From assembly GCF_949987535.1 (NCBI RefSeq), contig NC_080074.1:29287478-29351477 (forward strand): 64,000 nucleotides of DNA, given 5' to 3'. This stretch comes from Balaenoptera acutorostrata (lineage: Eukaryota; Chordata; Mammalia; Artiodactyla; Balaenopteridae). Below the pieces are notes generated by a model that made no database searches, had not been told where the DNA came from, and saw only the letters and a list, made by a program, of their open reading frames with translations. Shown one piece after another: positions 11,961 through 21,840 of this stretch. Each line of letters starts with the position of its first letter. The stretch's first letter is position 1. The position numbers were made by a program, and so were the translations under genes.

Positions 11961-12310
11961 GAATAAAATTAAAGGTTTTTTTTTTTTAAATTAAGATAGA
12001 AAGAATTTGCAAAAGATAACTTCCTAGTGTTCTTTGCACATAAATAAAACACTGGCAATATGTTATGGGCTGATTAACAATTATTGATTTTTCCAAAAAT
12101 ACTTCCACATAGTAAGGACATATCCATGGGGAAGCTTGGCAAAGTTCCTGCTGTGATGAAGATAACACTCTAGGGGGTATAAATTTTGTGGACTCAGGGT
12201 TTTGTTTGGATTATCTAATATATTAAAGAGAATTTTATTTCTCTCATATTATCTAATTGCCATGTTCTCTTTGAGAAATTGAAAATGTATACCTAAAATA
12301 GTCTAAAAAC
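11961..12310. other. Unassigned AT-rich sequence
   Basis: No element recognised. The minus frame of 60 codons at 11986-12168 has no domain and is of chance length. Confidence 0.4.
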
Positions 12311-12686
12311 TTTCTGCATTAAAAAACCAAATAAATAAAATGCAATAATTAATGACAAATCAGGAAAATATTTTTCAATTTATAAAACAAATATTAAAAT
12401 TCCTTACAAAATTTCTTTAAAATGAGGAAAAAAATGCCTAATAATGGGCAACTCAATAAAAATAATGCAAATAGCCCCAAAACATATGAGATGCTTAAAC
12501 TCTCACAATGACAGATTTACAAATGAAAACCACAGTGAGATAATATTTTTCACTCACCAGCATATCAAACATCAAGGACTTAAACCATTAACTTTTGGCA
12601 AGACTCTGGGGAAACAGGCACTTTCATTTACTGCTGGTGCATATGCAAAATGCCATTCTAAGGGAGTTTGGAAATAACCAGCAAAA
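12311..12686 (+). repeat. Old L1 (L1M type), left half
   Basis: Plus-strand L1 ORF2 3' region: 'aaatgaggaaaaaaatgcct', 'aatgggcaactcaataaaaa', 'gaaaaccacagtgagataat', 'tttactgctggtgcatatgc'. It is interrupted by a younger L1 in the opposite orientation and resumes at 17756. Removing the insertion and one copy of the 13-bp duplication joins the halves without loss. Confidence 0.75.
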
Positions 12687-12699
12687 TATGTCTTTATTC
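12687..12699. repeat. Target-site duplication of the 5-kb L1, left copy
   Basis: The 13-mer tatgtctttattc is repeated exactly at 17743-17755, flanking the minus-strand L1. It defines the element limits and shows insertion by target-primed reverse transcription. Confidence 0.95.
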
Positions 12700-12901
12700 A
12701 TTTTTTTTTAAATTTTATTTTTTTATACAGCAGGTTATTATTAGTTATCTATTTTATACATATTAGTGTATATATGTCAGTCCTAATCTCCCAATTCATT
12801 CCCCCCCAGCCACCGCTTTCTCCCCTTGGTGTCTATACGCTTGTTCTCTACATCTGTGTCTCTATTTCTGCCTTGCAAACCAGATCATTTGTACCATTTT
12901 T
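12700..12901 (-). repeat. L1 3' UTR and poly(A) tail
   Basis: Short 3' UTR after the ORF2 end, closing with 'aataacctgctgtataaaaa' read on the minus strand and an A-rich tail. The partial L1 at 43.7 kb shares the region around 'agttatctattttata' but extends about 150 bp further 3'. The two copies therefore use different 3' ends. Confidence 0.85.
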
Positions 12902-15900
12902 CTAGATTCCACACATATGCATTAATATACGATATTTGTTTTTCTCTTTCTGACTACTTCACTCTGTATGACAGTCTCTAGGTCCATCCTAGAGACTCTA
13001 CAAATGACCCAATTTTGTTCCTTTTTATGGCTGAGTAGTATTCCATTGTATATATGTACCATGTCTTCTTTATCCATTCGTCTGTTGATGGGCATTTAGG
13101 TTGCTTCCATGACCTGGCTATTGTAAATAGTGCTGCAATGAACATTGGGGTGCATGTGTCTTTTTGAATAATGGTTTTCTCTGGGTATACTGCCCAGTAG
13201 TGGCATTGTTGGGTCATATGATAATTCTATTTTTAGTTTTGTAAGGAACCTCCATACTGTTCTCCATAGCGGCTGTATCAATTTACATTCCCACCAACAG
13301 TGTAAGAGGGTTCCCTTTTCTCAACACCCTCTCCAGCATTTATTGTTTGTAGATTTTTTGATGATGGCCATTCTGACTGGTGTGAGGTGATACCTCATTG
13401 CAGTTTTGATTTGCATTTCTCTAATAATTAGTGATGTTGAGTAGCTTTTCATGTGCCATTGGTATGTCTTCTTTGGAGAAATGTTTATTTAGGTCTTCTG
13501 CCCATTTTTGGATTGGGTTGTTTGTTTTTTTATATTGAGCTGCATGAGCTGTTTATATATTTTGGAGATTAATCCTTTGTCCATTGATTCGTTTGCAAAT
13601 ATTTTCTCCCATTCTGAGGGTTGCCTTTTTGTCTTGTTTATAGTTTCCTTTGCTGTGCAAAAGCTTTTAAGTTTCATTAGGTCTCCTTTGTTTATTTTTG
13701 TTTTTATTTCCTTTACTCTAGGAGGTGGGTCAAAAAAGATCTTGCTGTAATTTATGTCAAAGAGTGTTCTTCCTATGTTTTCCTCTAACAGTTTTATAGT
13801 GTTGGTCTTACATTCAGGTCTTTAATCCATTTTGAGTTTTTGTGTATGCTGTTAGGGAGTGTTCTAATTTCATTCTTTTACATGTAGCTGTCCAGTTTTC
13901 CCAGCACCACTTATTGAAGAGACTGTCTTTTCTCCATTGTATATCCTTGCTTCCTTTGTCATAGATTAGTTGACCACAAGTGCGTGGGTTTATCTCTGGG
14001 CTTTCTATCCTGTTCCATTGATCTAGTTTCTGTTTTTGTGCCCGTACCATATTGCCTTGACTACTGAAGCTTTGTAGTATAGTCTGAAGTCAGGGGGTCT
14101 GATTCCACCAGCTCCGTTTTTTTCCCTCAAGATTGCTTCGGCTATTCGGGGTCTTTTGTGTCTCCAAACAAATTTTAAGATTTTTTGTTCTAGTTCTGTA
14201 AAAAATGCCATTGGTGATTTGATAGGGATTGCATTGAATCTGTAGATTGCTTTGGGTAGTATATTCATTTTCACAATATTGATTCTTCCAATCTAAGAAC
14301 ATGGTATATCTCTCCATCTGTTTGTGTCATCTTTGAGTTCTTTCATCAGTGTGTTATAGTTTTCTGAGTACAGGTCTTTTACCTCCTTAGGTAGGTTTAT
14401 TCCTAGGTATTTTATTCTTTTTGTTGCAATGGTGAATGGGATTGTTTCCTTAATTTCTGTTTCTGATCTTTTGTTGTTAGTGTATAGGAATGCAAGAGAT
14501 TTCTGTGCATTAATTTTGTATCCTGCAACTTTACCAAATTCACTGATTAGCTCTAGTACTTTTCTGGTAGCACCCTTAGGATTATCTACATATAGTATCA
14601 TGTCATCTGCAAATAGTGACGGTTTTACGTCTTTTCCAATTTGTATTCCTTTAATTTCTTTTTTTTCCCTTATTGACGTGGCTAGGGCTTCCAAAACTAC
14701 GTTGAATAATAGTGCTGAGAGTGGACATCCTTGTCTTGTTCCTGATCTTAGAGGAAATGCTTTCAGTTTTTCCCCATTGAGAATGATGTTTGCTGTGGGT
14801 TTGTCGTATATGGCCTTTATTATGTTGAGGTAGGTTCCCTCTATGCCCACTTTCTGGAGAGTTTTTATCATAAATGGGTGGTGAACTTTGTCAAAAACTT
14901 TTTCTGCATCTATTGAGATGATCATATGGTTTTTATTCTTCAGTTTGTTAATATGGTGTATCACATTGATTGATTTCCATATGTTGAAGAATCCTTGCAT
15001 CCCTGGGATAAATCCCACTTGATCATGGTGTATGATCCTTTTAATGTGTTGTTGGATTCTGTTTGCTAGTATTTTGTTGAGGATTTTTACATCTATATTC
15101 ATCAGTGATATTGGTCTGTAATTTTCTTTTTTTGTAATATCTTTGTCTGATTTTGGCATCAGGGTGATGGTGGCCTCATAGAATGAGTTTGGGAGTTTTC
15201 CTTCCTCTGCAATTTTTGGAAGAGTTTGAGAAGGATGGGTGTTAGCTCTTCTCTAAATGTTTCATAGAATTCACCTGTGAAGCCATCTGGTCCTGGACTT
15301 TTGTTTATTGTAAGATTTTTAATCACAGTTTCAATTTCATTACTTGTGATTGGTCTGTTCATACTTTCTATTTCTTCCTGGTTCAGTTCTTGAAAGGTTA
15401 TACCTTTCTAAGAATTTGTCCATTTCTTCCAGGTTGTCCATTTTATTGGCATAGAGTTGCTTGTAGTAGTCTCTTATGATGCTTGGTATTTCTCCCTTTT
15501 CATTTCTAATTTTCCTGATTTGAGTCTTCTCCCTTTTCTTCTTGATGAGTCTGGCTATAGATTTATCAATCTTGTTTATCTTCTCAAAGAACCACCTTTT
15601 AGTTTTATTGATTTTTGCTATTGTTTTCTTTGTTTCTATTTCATTTATTTCTGCTCTGATCTTTATGATTTCTTTCCTTCTATTAACTTTGGGTTTTGTT
15701 TGTTCTTCTTTCTCTTGTTCCTTTAGGTGTAAGGTTAGATTGTTTATTTGAGATTTTTCTTTTTTTTTTTTTTTGCTATAAACTTCCCTCTTAGAACTGC
15801 TTTTGCTGCATCCCATAGGTTTTGGATTTTCGTGTTTCATTGTCATTTGTCTCTTGGTTTTTTAAAATTTCCTCTTTGATTTCTTCAGTGATCTCTTGGT

Positions 15901-16671
15901 TATTTAGTAATGTATTGCTTAGCCTCCATGTGTTTGTGTTTTTTACATTTTTTCCCCTGTAATTGATTTCTAATCTCACAGCATTGTGTTTAGAAAAAAG
16001 GCTTGATATGATTTCAATTTTCTTATATTTACCGAGGCTTTATTTGTGACCCAAGATGTGATCTATCCTGGAGAATGTTCCATGTGCACTTGAGAAGGAA
16101 GTGTAGTCTGCTGTTTTCAGATGGAATGTCCTATAAATATCAATTAAATCTCTCTGGTCTATTGTGTCAATTAACGCTTGTGTTTCCTTATTAATTTTCA
16201 GTCTGTATGATCTCTCCATTGGTGTAAGTGAGGTGTTAAAGTCCCTCACTATTATTGTGTTACTGTCGATTTCCTCTTTTATAGCTGTTAGCAGTTGTCT
16301 TATGTATTGACGTGCTCCTATGTTGGGTGCATATATATTTGTAATTGTTATATCTTCTTCTTGGATTGATCCCTTGATCATTATGTAGTGTCCTTCTTTG
16401 TTTCTTGTAATAGTCTTTATTTTAAAGTCTATTTTGTCTGATATGAGACTTGCTACTCCAGCTTTCTTTTGATTTCCGTTTGCATGGAATATCTTTTTCT
16501 ATCCCCTCACTTTCAGTCTGTATGTGTTCTAGGTCTGAAGTGGGCCTCCTGTAGGCAGCATATATATGGATCTTGTTTTTGCATCCATTCAGTGAGCCTG
16601 TGTCTTTTGGTTGGAGCATTTATTCCATTCACATTTAAGGTAATTATCAATATGTATGCTCCTATTACCAT
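12902..16671 (-). pseudogene. L1 ORF2p relic (endonuclease-reverse transcriptase)
   Basis: ORF2p of L1 nicks target DNA and copies L1 RNA at the nick. The start chosen is the ATG at 16671-16669, which opens MVIGAYILIITLNVN, the usual endonuclease opening. Visible parts in order: EN domain with the DFN and RIDHIL motifs (16040-16381), linker (15340-15979), RT domain (14293-15362) with the catalytic FADD box intact at 14602-14613, thumb/C-terminal parts (13489-14274), and a cysteine-rich knuckle near 13330 broken by a TGA. The coding segments lie in all three minus frames, so there are several frameshifts plus nonsense codons. Total length (about 1,256 codons) is close to the family norm. It is non-functional. 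Confidence 0.95.
14602..14613 (-). other. Intact reverse-transcriptase catalytic box (FADD)
   Basis: The minus-strand codons encode F-A-D-D, the metal-binding YXDD-like box of L1 reverse transcriptase. It lies inside the longest open segment of the window (288 codons, 14293-15159), which also carries SPLLFN-like (here SALLFN) and RQGCP motifs. Confidence 0.95.
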
Positions 16672-16729
16672 TTTCTTAATTGTTTTGGGTTTGTTTTTGT
16701 AGGTCCCTTTCTTCTCTTGTGTTTCCCAC

Positions 16730-17659
16730 TTAGAGAAGTTCCTTTAGCATTTGTTGTAGAGCTGGTTTGGTGGTGCTGAATTCTCTTAGCTTTTGCTTGT
16801 CTGTAAAGCTTTTGATTTCTCCGTGGAATCTGAATGAGATCCTTGCCGGGTAGAATAATCTTGGTTGTAGGTTCTTCCCTTTCATCAATTTAAATATATC
16901 CTGCCACTCCCTTCTGGCCTGCAGAGTTTCTGCTGAGAAATGAGCTGTTAACCTTATGGGAGTTCCCTTGTATGTTATTTGTTGTTTTTCCCTTGTTGCT
17001 TTTAATAATTTTTCTTTGCCCTTAATTTTTGTCAATTTGATTACCATGTGTCTCGGCATGTTTCTCCTTTGGTTTATCCTGCCTGGGACTCTCTGTGATT
17101 CCTGGACTTAGGTGGCTATTTCCTTTCCCATGTTAGGGAAGTTTTTGACTATAATCTCTTCAAATATTTTCTTGGGTCCTTTCTCTCTCTCTTCTCCTTC
17201 TGGGACCCCTATAATGTGAATGTTGGTGCGTTTAATGTTGTCCCAGAGGTCTCTTAGGCTGTTTTCATTTCTTTTCATTCTTTTTTCTTTACTCTGTTCC
17301 ACAGCAGTGAATTCCACCATTCTGTCTTCCAGGTCACTTATCCGTTCTTCTCCCTCAGTTATTCTGCTATTGATTCCTTCTAGTGTATTTTTCATTTCAG
17401 TTATTGTATTGTTCATCTCTGTTTGTTTGTTCTTTAATTCTTCTAGGTGTTTGTTTTTTAATTCTTCTAGGTCTTTGTTAAACATTTCTTACATCTTCTT
17501 GATCTTTGCTTCCATTCTTTTTCCGAGGCCCTAGATCATCTTCACTATCATTATTCTGAGTTATTTTTCTGGAAGGTTGCCTATCTCTACTTCATTTAGT
17601 TGTTTTTCTGGGGTTTTACCTTGTTCCTACATCTGGTACATAGTCCTCTGCCTTTTCAT
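16730..17659 (-). pseudogene. L1 ORF1p relic (RNA-binding chaperone)
   Basis: ORF1p is the trimeric RNA-binding partner of L1 RNA. The ATG at 17659-17657 begins MKRQRTMYQM. The frame then holds across 310 codons to the stop after LKELL at 16730, with no frameshift, and it is broken only by five nonsense codons (positions 11, 33, 43, 57 and 184). A charged coiled-coil region (about residues 59-130) contains an 8-residue direct repeat. The RRM-like region (IHIIGVPEGE, about residue 155) and the C-terminal domain (ARISFRFHGEIKSFTDKQ) are well preserved. It lies 58 bp upstream of ORF2, as usual for L1. Confidence 0.95.
17423..17470 (-). repeat. In-frame 24-bp tandem duplication in L1 ORF1
   Basis: Eight codons (LEELKNK plus H or Q) occur twice in a row at residues 64-79 of the ORF1 relic. 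The change keeps the frame but adds eight residues to a seven-residue heptad pattern, so it would shift the coiled-coil register. Confidence 0.85.
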
Positions 17660-17742
17660 TTTGTCTATCTTTCTGTGAATGTGGTTTTCATTCCACAGGC
17701 TGCAGGATTGTAGTTCTTCTTGCTTCTGCTGTCTGCCCTCTC

Positions 17743-17755
17743 TATGTCTTTATTC
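17743..17755. repeat. Target-site duplication of the 5-kb L1, right copy
   Basis: Exact copy of the 13-mer at 12687-12699. The sequence just to the right continues the old plus-strand L1. Confidence 0.95.
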
Positions 17756-18150
17756 TGTATATATTCCTTCTGGGAATCTACTTGAAGATCCCCTTGCAAA
17801 AAATACAAAATGATATATGTACAAGATATTGATTTTGACAATATTTAAAATAGCAAGAGCCCAGAAACAACATATGTCCATTCCCAGTGAACTGGTTCAA
17901 TAAATTATAATATGTCCACATAATACAGTACCAATCCTCTGTAAAATGCGATGAGGAAATCTCTGTATTCTGATATGAGGTGACTCCAGGGAGTTTAGTT
18001 AAGTGCAAAAAATGCAGAAAATGCAGGGGTAAAGGTGGCAGGACCAGGTTGGAAGCAAGACTTCTTTGGATATATATTGCAATATGTTTTTATTTTGAAA
18101 TCATTTAATGTTTTATAAAATTTTAAAAATAAAATTAAATAAAAATAATC
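17756..18150 (+). repeat. Old L1 (L1M type), right half with A-rich 3' end
   Basis: Resumes the L1 interrupted at 12686: 'aaatagcaagagcccagaaa', 'gtgaactggttcaataaa', 'tctgtaaaatgcgatgagga', then a 3' UTR and an A-rich terminus (18117-18150). These correspond to the ORF2 end and 3' UTR of old L1 families. Confidence 0.75.
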
Positions 18151-18235
18151 ACTAAACATTGAATAAAGATTAAATATATGATCCTAATTTTATGTAATGT
18201 AGAGTATAACAGGAAAATGTTTATTTCATGTGATT

Positions 18236-18513
18236 TAAAATGCAATATTTTTGGGCTTCCCTGGTGGCACAGTGGTTGAGAATCCACCTGCCAATGCAGG
18301 GGACATGGGTTCGAGCCCTGGTCTGGGAAGATCCCACATGCCGTGGAGCAACTAGGCCCGTGAGCCACAACTACTGAGCCTGCGCACCTGGAGCCTGTGT
18401 TCCGCAACAAGAGAGGCCACGACAGTGAAAGGCCCGCGCACCGCGATGAACAGTGGCCCCCGCTTGCCGCAACTAGAGAAAGCCCTCGCACAGAAACGAA
18501 GACCCAACACAGC

Positions 18514-18546
<33 letters not shown>

Positions 18547-18602
18547 CAACGAGTAAAAGAGTGTATATTAAAAAAAAAAAAAAAGTAAAATGCAATATTT
18601 TT
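18236..18602 (+). mobile_element. CHR SINE (copy A) with 17-bp duplication
   Basis: The SINE body is 18253-18585. It is tRNA-derived, with a pol III B box (ggttcgagccc) at 18308-18318, and ends in a long A-rich tail (18518-18585, interrupted once). Its flanks 18236-18252 and 18586-18602 are an exact 17-bp repeat. CHR SINEs are mobilised in trans by L1 and mark the cetacean/hippo lineage. It carries one copy of the internal 'gccacaactactgagcc' block. Several short open frames on both strands are by-products. The intact duplication and long tail suggest a relatively recent insertion. Confidence 0.95.
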
Positions 18603-18899
18603 ACCATAGAACCCTAATAAGATGTATCCTCAAGACCAACTTCTATTTAAAAAAATATTTCACTGAATTCAGTAGACTTGTTTCTAGTAGTTCTGTTGTT
18701 ATTTTGAATATTGTTAGTTTTTTAGGAATCTATATTTTCAGTATATGAAAAAAATTATAAAATCAAACATTAATTTAAAACCTGTAATTTGATATGTGAA
18801 CTGGAAAACACTATAAAATCATTAATAATTTTTATTTTTTCCTAATATTTACCCCTGTCCACTAAAAAGACCTGGAAGCAATGACAACAACTGCTATGG

Positions 18900-19785
18900 A
18901 CACTCCAATGCCAGATTGTGGTCTCTATAAAGTATCTTCTTTAAAAGCATTTAATTAAAGAGTTTACTCTTAAGACTGTGATATAAATTGCACATTTTTT
19001 TCCATTTTATTTACTTTTGTCTTTGCACTGATATTTTTGTCATGAAGATTTTTTTATTCCTACATATTTAAATTTATTATTTTTTCTATTAAGATTTCTG
19101 GATTTTCTTAAATTTACAATTAAATAGACTTTTCTTCCCCTAAAGTTATAAAGGAATTTATTTATGTTTTAGTCTAGTACTTCTATGGTTTTACTTCTGA
19201 TATTTCATTTTTAAACATTTAGAGAGTATTCTGGTGTTTGATTAGAGGTATGGTTTGATTAGAGGTATGGTTTGATTAGAGGTATAGATCCAATTTTGTC
19301 TTTTTTCTAGCTGGCTGCCCAATTGCCTCAATACCATGCACTTTTATACTTCTATTTGAAGATGCTACCTTTACCATATGCTAAATTTTCATACATATTT
19401 GGATCTATTGGTAGACTTTATATTCTGTTTTGTTGATCTTTCTATTAGTAAATCTACTGTTTTATTATATAAGTTTGTAATACAATTTAATACTTGGTAG
19501 AGTTAGTACCAATAATATCTCTACCATTTTTTCATAACTTTCCAAAATATTTTTACTTTTTAATTTTTTCCTATGCATCTTTGAATCACTGTTCTTAGTT
19601 CCAAAACAAAACAAACTACAGCAACAATCAAGAAACAACATCCCTTCCCCCCCCCAAAAAAGTCCTAGAACAGGAAGAGCATGGCTTATCTCTCCCTTGA
19701 TGAAGTATATTTTTGTGTCTTTCAGAACTGATTTAAAATTTTCCTTGCAAAGGATTTGAATATTTCCTATTAAGTACTTCAAACA
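18900..19785 (-). repeat. Old L1 (minus), ORF2 part 1
   Basis: Reversed L1M ORF2 sequence: 'gtatagatccaattttgtc', 'agctggctgcccaattgcc', 'aataccatgcac', 'attctgttttgttgatcttt'. It is much more decayed than the 5-kb L1. It continues beyond an LTR at 20341 and beyond a SINE at 21121. Confidence 0.65.
19237..19287. repeat. 17-bp minisatellite, three units
   Basis: The unit tttgattagaggtatgg occurs three times in tandem; the last unit differs at two positions (tatgg to tatag, cut short). It lies within the old L1 and is a local tandem duplication. Confidence 0.95.
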
Positions 19786-20325
19786 GTTATTAATGCTGCA
19801 AAATCACTGAAACGTAGTGGTATAAAACAACCATTTTGTTATGCTCATAGATTCTATGCATCAGGAATTCAGAAAAAAAAGAATGGTGACAGATTGCTCC
19901 ATATTCCATGATATCAACTGAAAAGAATCAAAGGCTGAGGTATCTCAATTGCTAGGGACAGGAATCATCTGGAGGCATCTTCATTCACAAATCTAGTAGT
20001 TGAGTCTGACTGTTGTCAGGAAATCTCAGCTGGGGCTGTCACCTGGAAACCTATATATGGCCTCCCTATGTCATCTGGGTTGACTCATGGCATGGTGGCC
20101 TTGGACATCTTACATGGTGCTCAGGGCTCCAAAGGCAAGTGTCTCAAGGGAACCAGATGGAAACTGTATCACCTTTGATAATCTATCTTTAGAAGTCATA
20201 TAATATCACTTCTACCACAGTCACAAGCCCATCTAGTTTCAGGCAGAGGGACATGGATTCTACCTCTTTTGATAAGAGGAGTGTCTAAGTCATATTTTAA
20301 GAATATGTGGGATGAAAGATATTGC
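19786..20325 (-). mobile_element. MaLR/ERVL-type LTR (MLT1-like), inserted in old L1
   Basis: Block order recalls the older MLT1-type LTRs in reverse: 'gtagtggtataaaacaacc', 'ctcagctggggctgtcacct', 'gactcatggcatggtggcc', 'aaggcaagtgtctcaagg', 'atatcacttctaccacagtc' and 'gataagaggagtgtctaag'. L1 ORF2 sequence flanks it on both sides. Ends are approximate and no duplication was found. The exact subfamily is uncertain. Confidence 0.6.
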
Positions 20326-20340
20326 TGAAGTCATGTTTTG

Positions 20341-20832
20341 AAAATACAATGAGCCAGAGGATTTTTCTTTAACATTTTTTTCTGTTGCCTTTATAGATTG
20401 GGTCTTTTCTTTCATTTTATACCCTAACTGGGTGTTTATTATTTAATGAATGTTACTGATTTCTGTATATGACTTCTATACCCTACAACCTTATTGATTT
20501 CTGTCGCTTTCTTTTTTGTGTGCTTGATTCTTTTGGGTAATTAGTTATACAGTCAGATAATCAGCAAAAACAGTTTTATCACTTCTGTTCCAATTTTTGA
20601 GATTTTTTTACTCTAAACTTTTACTCTTGCAAATTGTGTTGGCTTTGAGCCAGTATAATGTTAAATGTAATGGTGACTGTGGATATCCTTGTCTTTTTCC
20701 TGACTGTAGAAGAAATGTCTCTTTGTTTCCATTAATTAAAATGCTACAATTGAAAAGACCATATTTTCTCCACAGTCTCCTTTTTTTTTTTTTTTAAATA
20801 ATTCTCCATTATCATTTACTGGTTCAGGTCCT
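20341..20832 (-). repeat. Old L1 (minus), ORF2 part 2 (RT region)
   Basis: Continues the old L1: 'agataatcagcaaaaacag' corresponds to the FADD area in reverse, followed by 'gactgtggatatccttgtc' and 'tttttcctgactgtagaaga'. The last bases (tactggttcaggtcc) match the region encoding the SPGPDG box. A poly-T run lies at 20779-20794. Confidence 0.65.
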
Positions 20833-21120
20833 TTTTATTAATTAATTAATTTATTTTTGGCTGTGTTGGGTCTTCGTTTCTGTGCGAGGGCTTTCTCTAG
20901 TTGTGGCAAGCGCGGACCACTCTTCATCGTGGTGCGCGGGCCTCTCACTATCGCGGCCTCTCTTGTTGCGGAGCACAGGCTCCAGATGCGCAGGCTCAGT
21001 AGTTGTGGCTCACAGGCCTAGTTGCTCCGCGGCATGTGGGATCTTCCCAGACCAGGGCTCGAACCCGTGTCCCCTGCATTGGCAGGTGGATTCTCAACCA
21101 CTGCGCCACCAGGGAAGCCC
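20833..21120 (-). mobile_element. CHR SINE (copy B)
   Basis: Full-length reversed CHR SINE with one internal 'ctcagtagttgtggct' block and the B box reversed at 21055-21065 (gggctcgaacc). The 3' tail is ATTA/ATTT-rich at 20833-20856. I could not find a convincing target-site duplication. The 91-codon plus frame at 20882-21157 is antisense SINE. Confidence 0.93.
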
Positions 21121-21486
21121 ATCTCCTCCTTTTTTAAAGTTGTGCTATGGTATTTGATATATAGGTAATCATTACTTCACATTTTCATTTTGAATCACAA
21201 TCCTAACTATTATAAAGTGTCTCTTTCTTTCTTCCTCCCTTCCTTCCTTCCTCCCTCCCTCTTTTCTTTCTTTCTTTTCTTTCTTTCTTTCTTTCTGTCT
21301 CTCTCCCTCTCTCTCTCCTCTCTCTCTCTCTTTCTTCACTTTTTGGTCTTATTTCTACCTGATCTGATATTAAGATCACCAACCCTGATTTTCTTTTATG
21401 GCTTATACTTTCTTTCCTTAAACACCTTGTAGGTGTTCCTCCACTGTCTTCTGGCATTAAAAGATACAGTTTGAAAAGTCTGATAC
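21121..21486 (-). repeat. Old L1 (minus), ORF1/ORF2 junction region
   Basis: Outside the pyrimidine tract the sequence reads like the reversed end of ORF1: 'ccactgtcttctggcattaa', 'aagatacagtttgaaaagtc', corresponding to the conserved ORF1 segment around ETLQARREW. Most of the endonuclease region is missing between 20832 and here, implying a deletion or extreme decay. Confidence 0.5.
21219..21337. repeat. Polypyrimidine (CTTT/CCTT/CT)n tract
   Basis: About 119 bp made almost wholly of C and T on the plus strand, with CCTT, CTTT and CT sub-blocks. The frames through it (21190-21432 plus and 21203-21457 minus) are low-complexity. Confidence 0.95.
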
Positions 21487-21840
21487 TGTCTTAGCCTGTT
21501 TGGGCTGCTATAAAAAAAACACCAGAGACTGGAGTAGCCTGTAAATAACAGAAATTTATTTCTCAAAGTTCTGAAGACTGGAAATCTCAGATCAGGGTGC
21601 CAGCATGGGTGGGTGAGGGCCCTCTACTGGATTGCAGACTTCCTTGTTGTATCCTCCCATGCAGAAGAGGCTAGAAATCTCTCTAGAGCTGCTCTTATAA
21701 GGTCATTAATTTCATCTGTGAGGGCTCTGTCCTCATGATCTAATCACCGCAAAGGTCCCACCTCCTAATATGATAGTATACTGGACGATAGGATTTAACA
21801 TATGAGTTTTCAGGGAGACACAAACATTTAGCCCAGAGCA
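21487..21840 (-). mobile_element. MST solo LTR (ERVL-MaLR)
   Basis: Reversed MST-type LTR running from TGTCTTAGCCTG to TTTAGCCCAGAGCA (TG...CA ends). Blocks: 'tttgggctgctata', 'aacagaaatttatttctcaa', 'ctcttataaggtcattaatt', 'ggctctgtcctcatgatcta' and 'cacctcctaatatgatagta'. It splits the old L1. Confidence 0.85.

Larger units (their letters stand above)
12700..17742 (-). mobile_element. Near-complete L1 retrotransposon, 5' truncated
   Basis: A cetartiodactyl-type LINE-1 of 5,043 bp on the minus strand. From its 5' end (right) it has about 83 bp of 5' UTR, ORF1 (17659-16730), a 58-bp spacer, ORF2 (16671-12902), a short 3' UTR and a poly(A) tail (poly-T at 12701-12725). A perfect 13-bp duplication flanks it. 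Both ORFs are broken, so it cannot move on its own. ORF order, the EN/RT motifs and the tail match autonomous L1s. It lies inside an older, oppositely oriented L1, which makes it the younger of the two. Confidence 0.97.

Noticed and set aside
14429..14833. 134-codon plus frame
   Set aside because: Lies opposite L1 ORF2. It is the complementary reading of the RT domain, not a gene.
15457..15751. 89- and 69-codon plus frames rich in Phe and Leu
   Set aside because: Antisense to L1 ORF2. The hydrophobic bias comes from complementing Lys/Glu-rich L1 codons and does not indicate membrane proteins.
17220..17534. 104-codon plus frame
   Set aside because: Antisense to the L1 ORF1 coiled coil; same reason as above.
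12700..17742. An active (retrotransposition-competent) L1
   Set aside because: ORF1 has five stop codons. ORF2 has several frameshifts and a broken cysteine knuckle.
18253..18585. Functional tRNA gene suggested by A/B-box-like motifs in the SINEs
   Set aside because: The B box is part of the CHR SINE. The following sequence does not fold into a full cloverleaf with intact anticodon arm as far as I can see, and there are seven near-copies in the window.
20882..21157. 91-codon plus frame
   Set aside because: Antisense of CHR SINE B; the same pattern is seen in every CHR copy.
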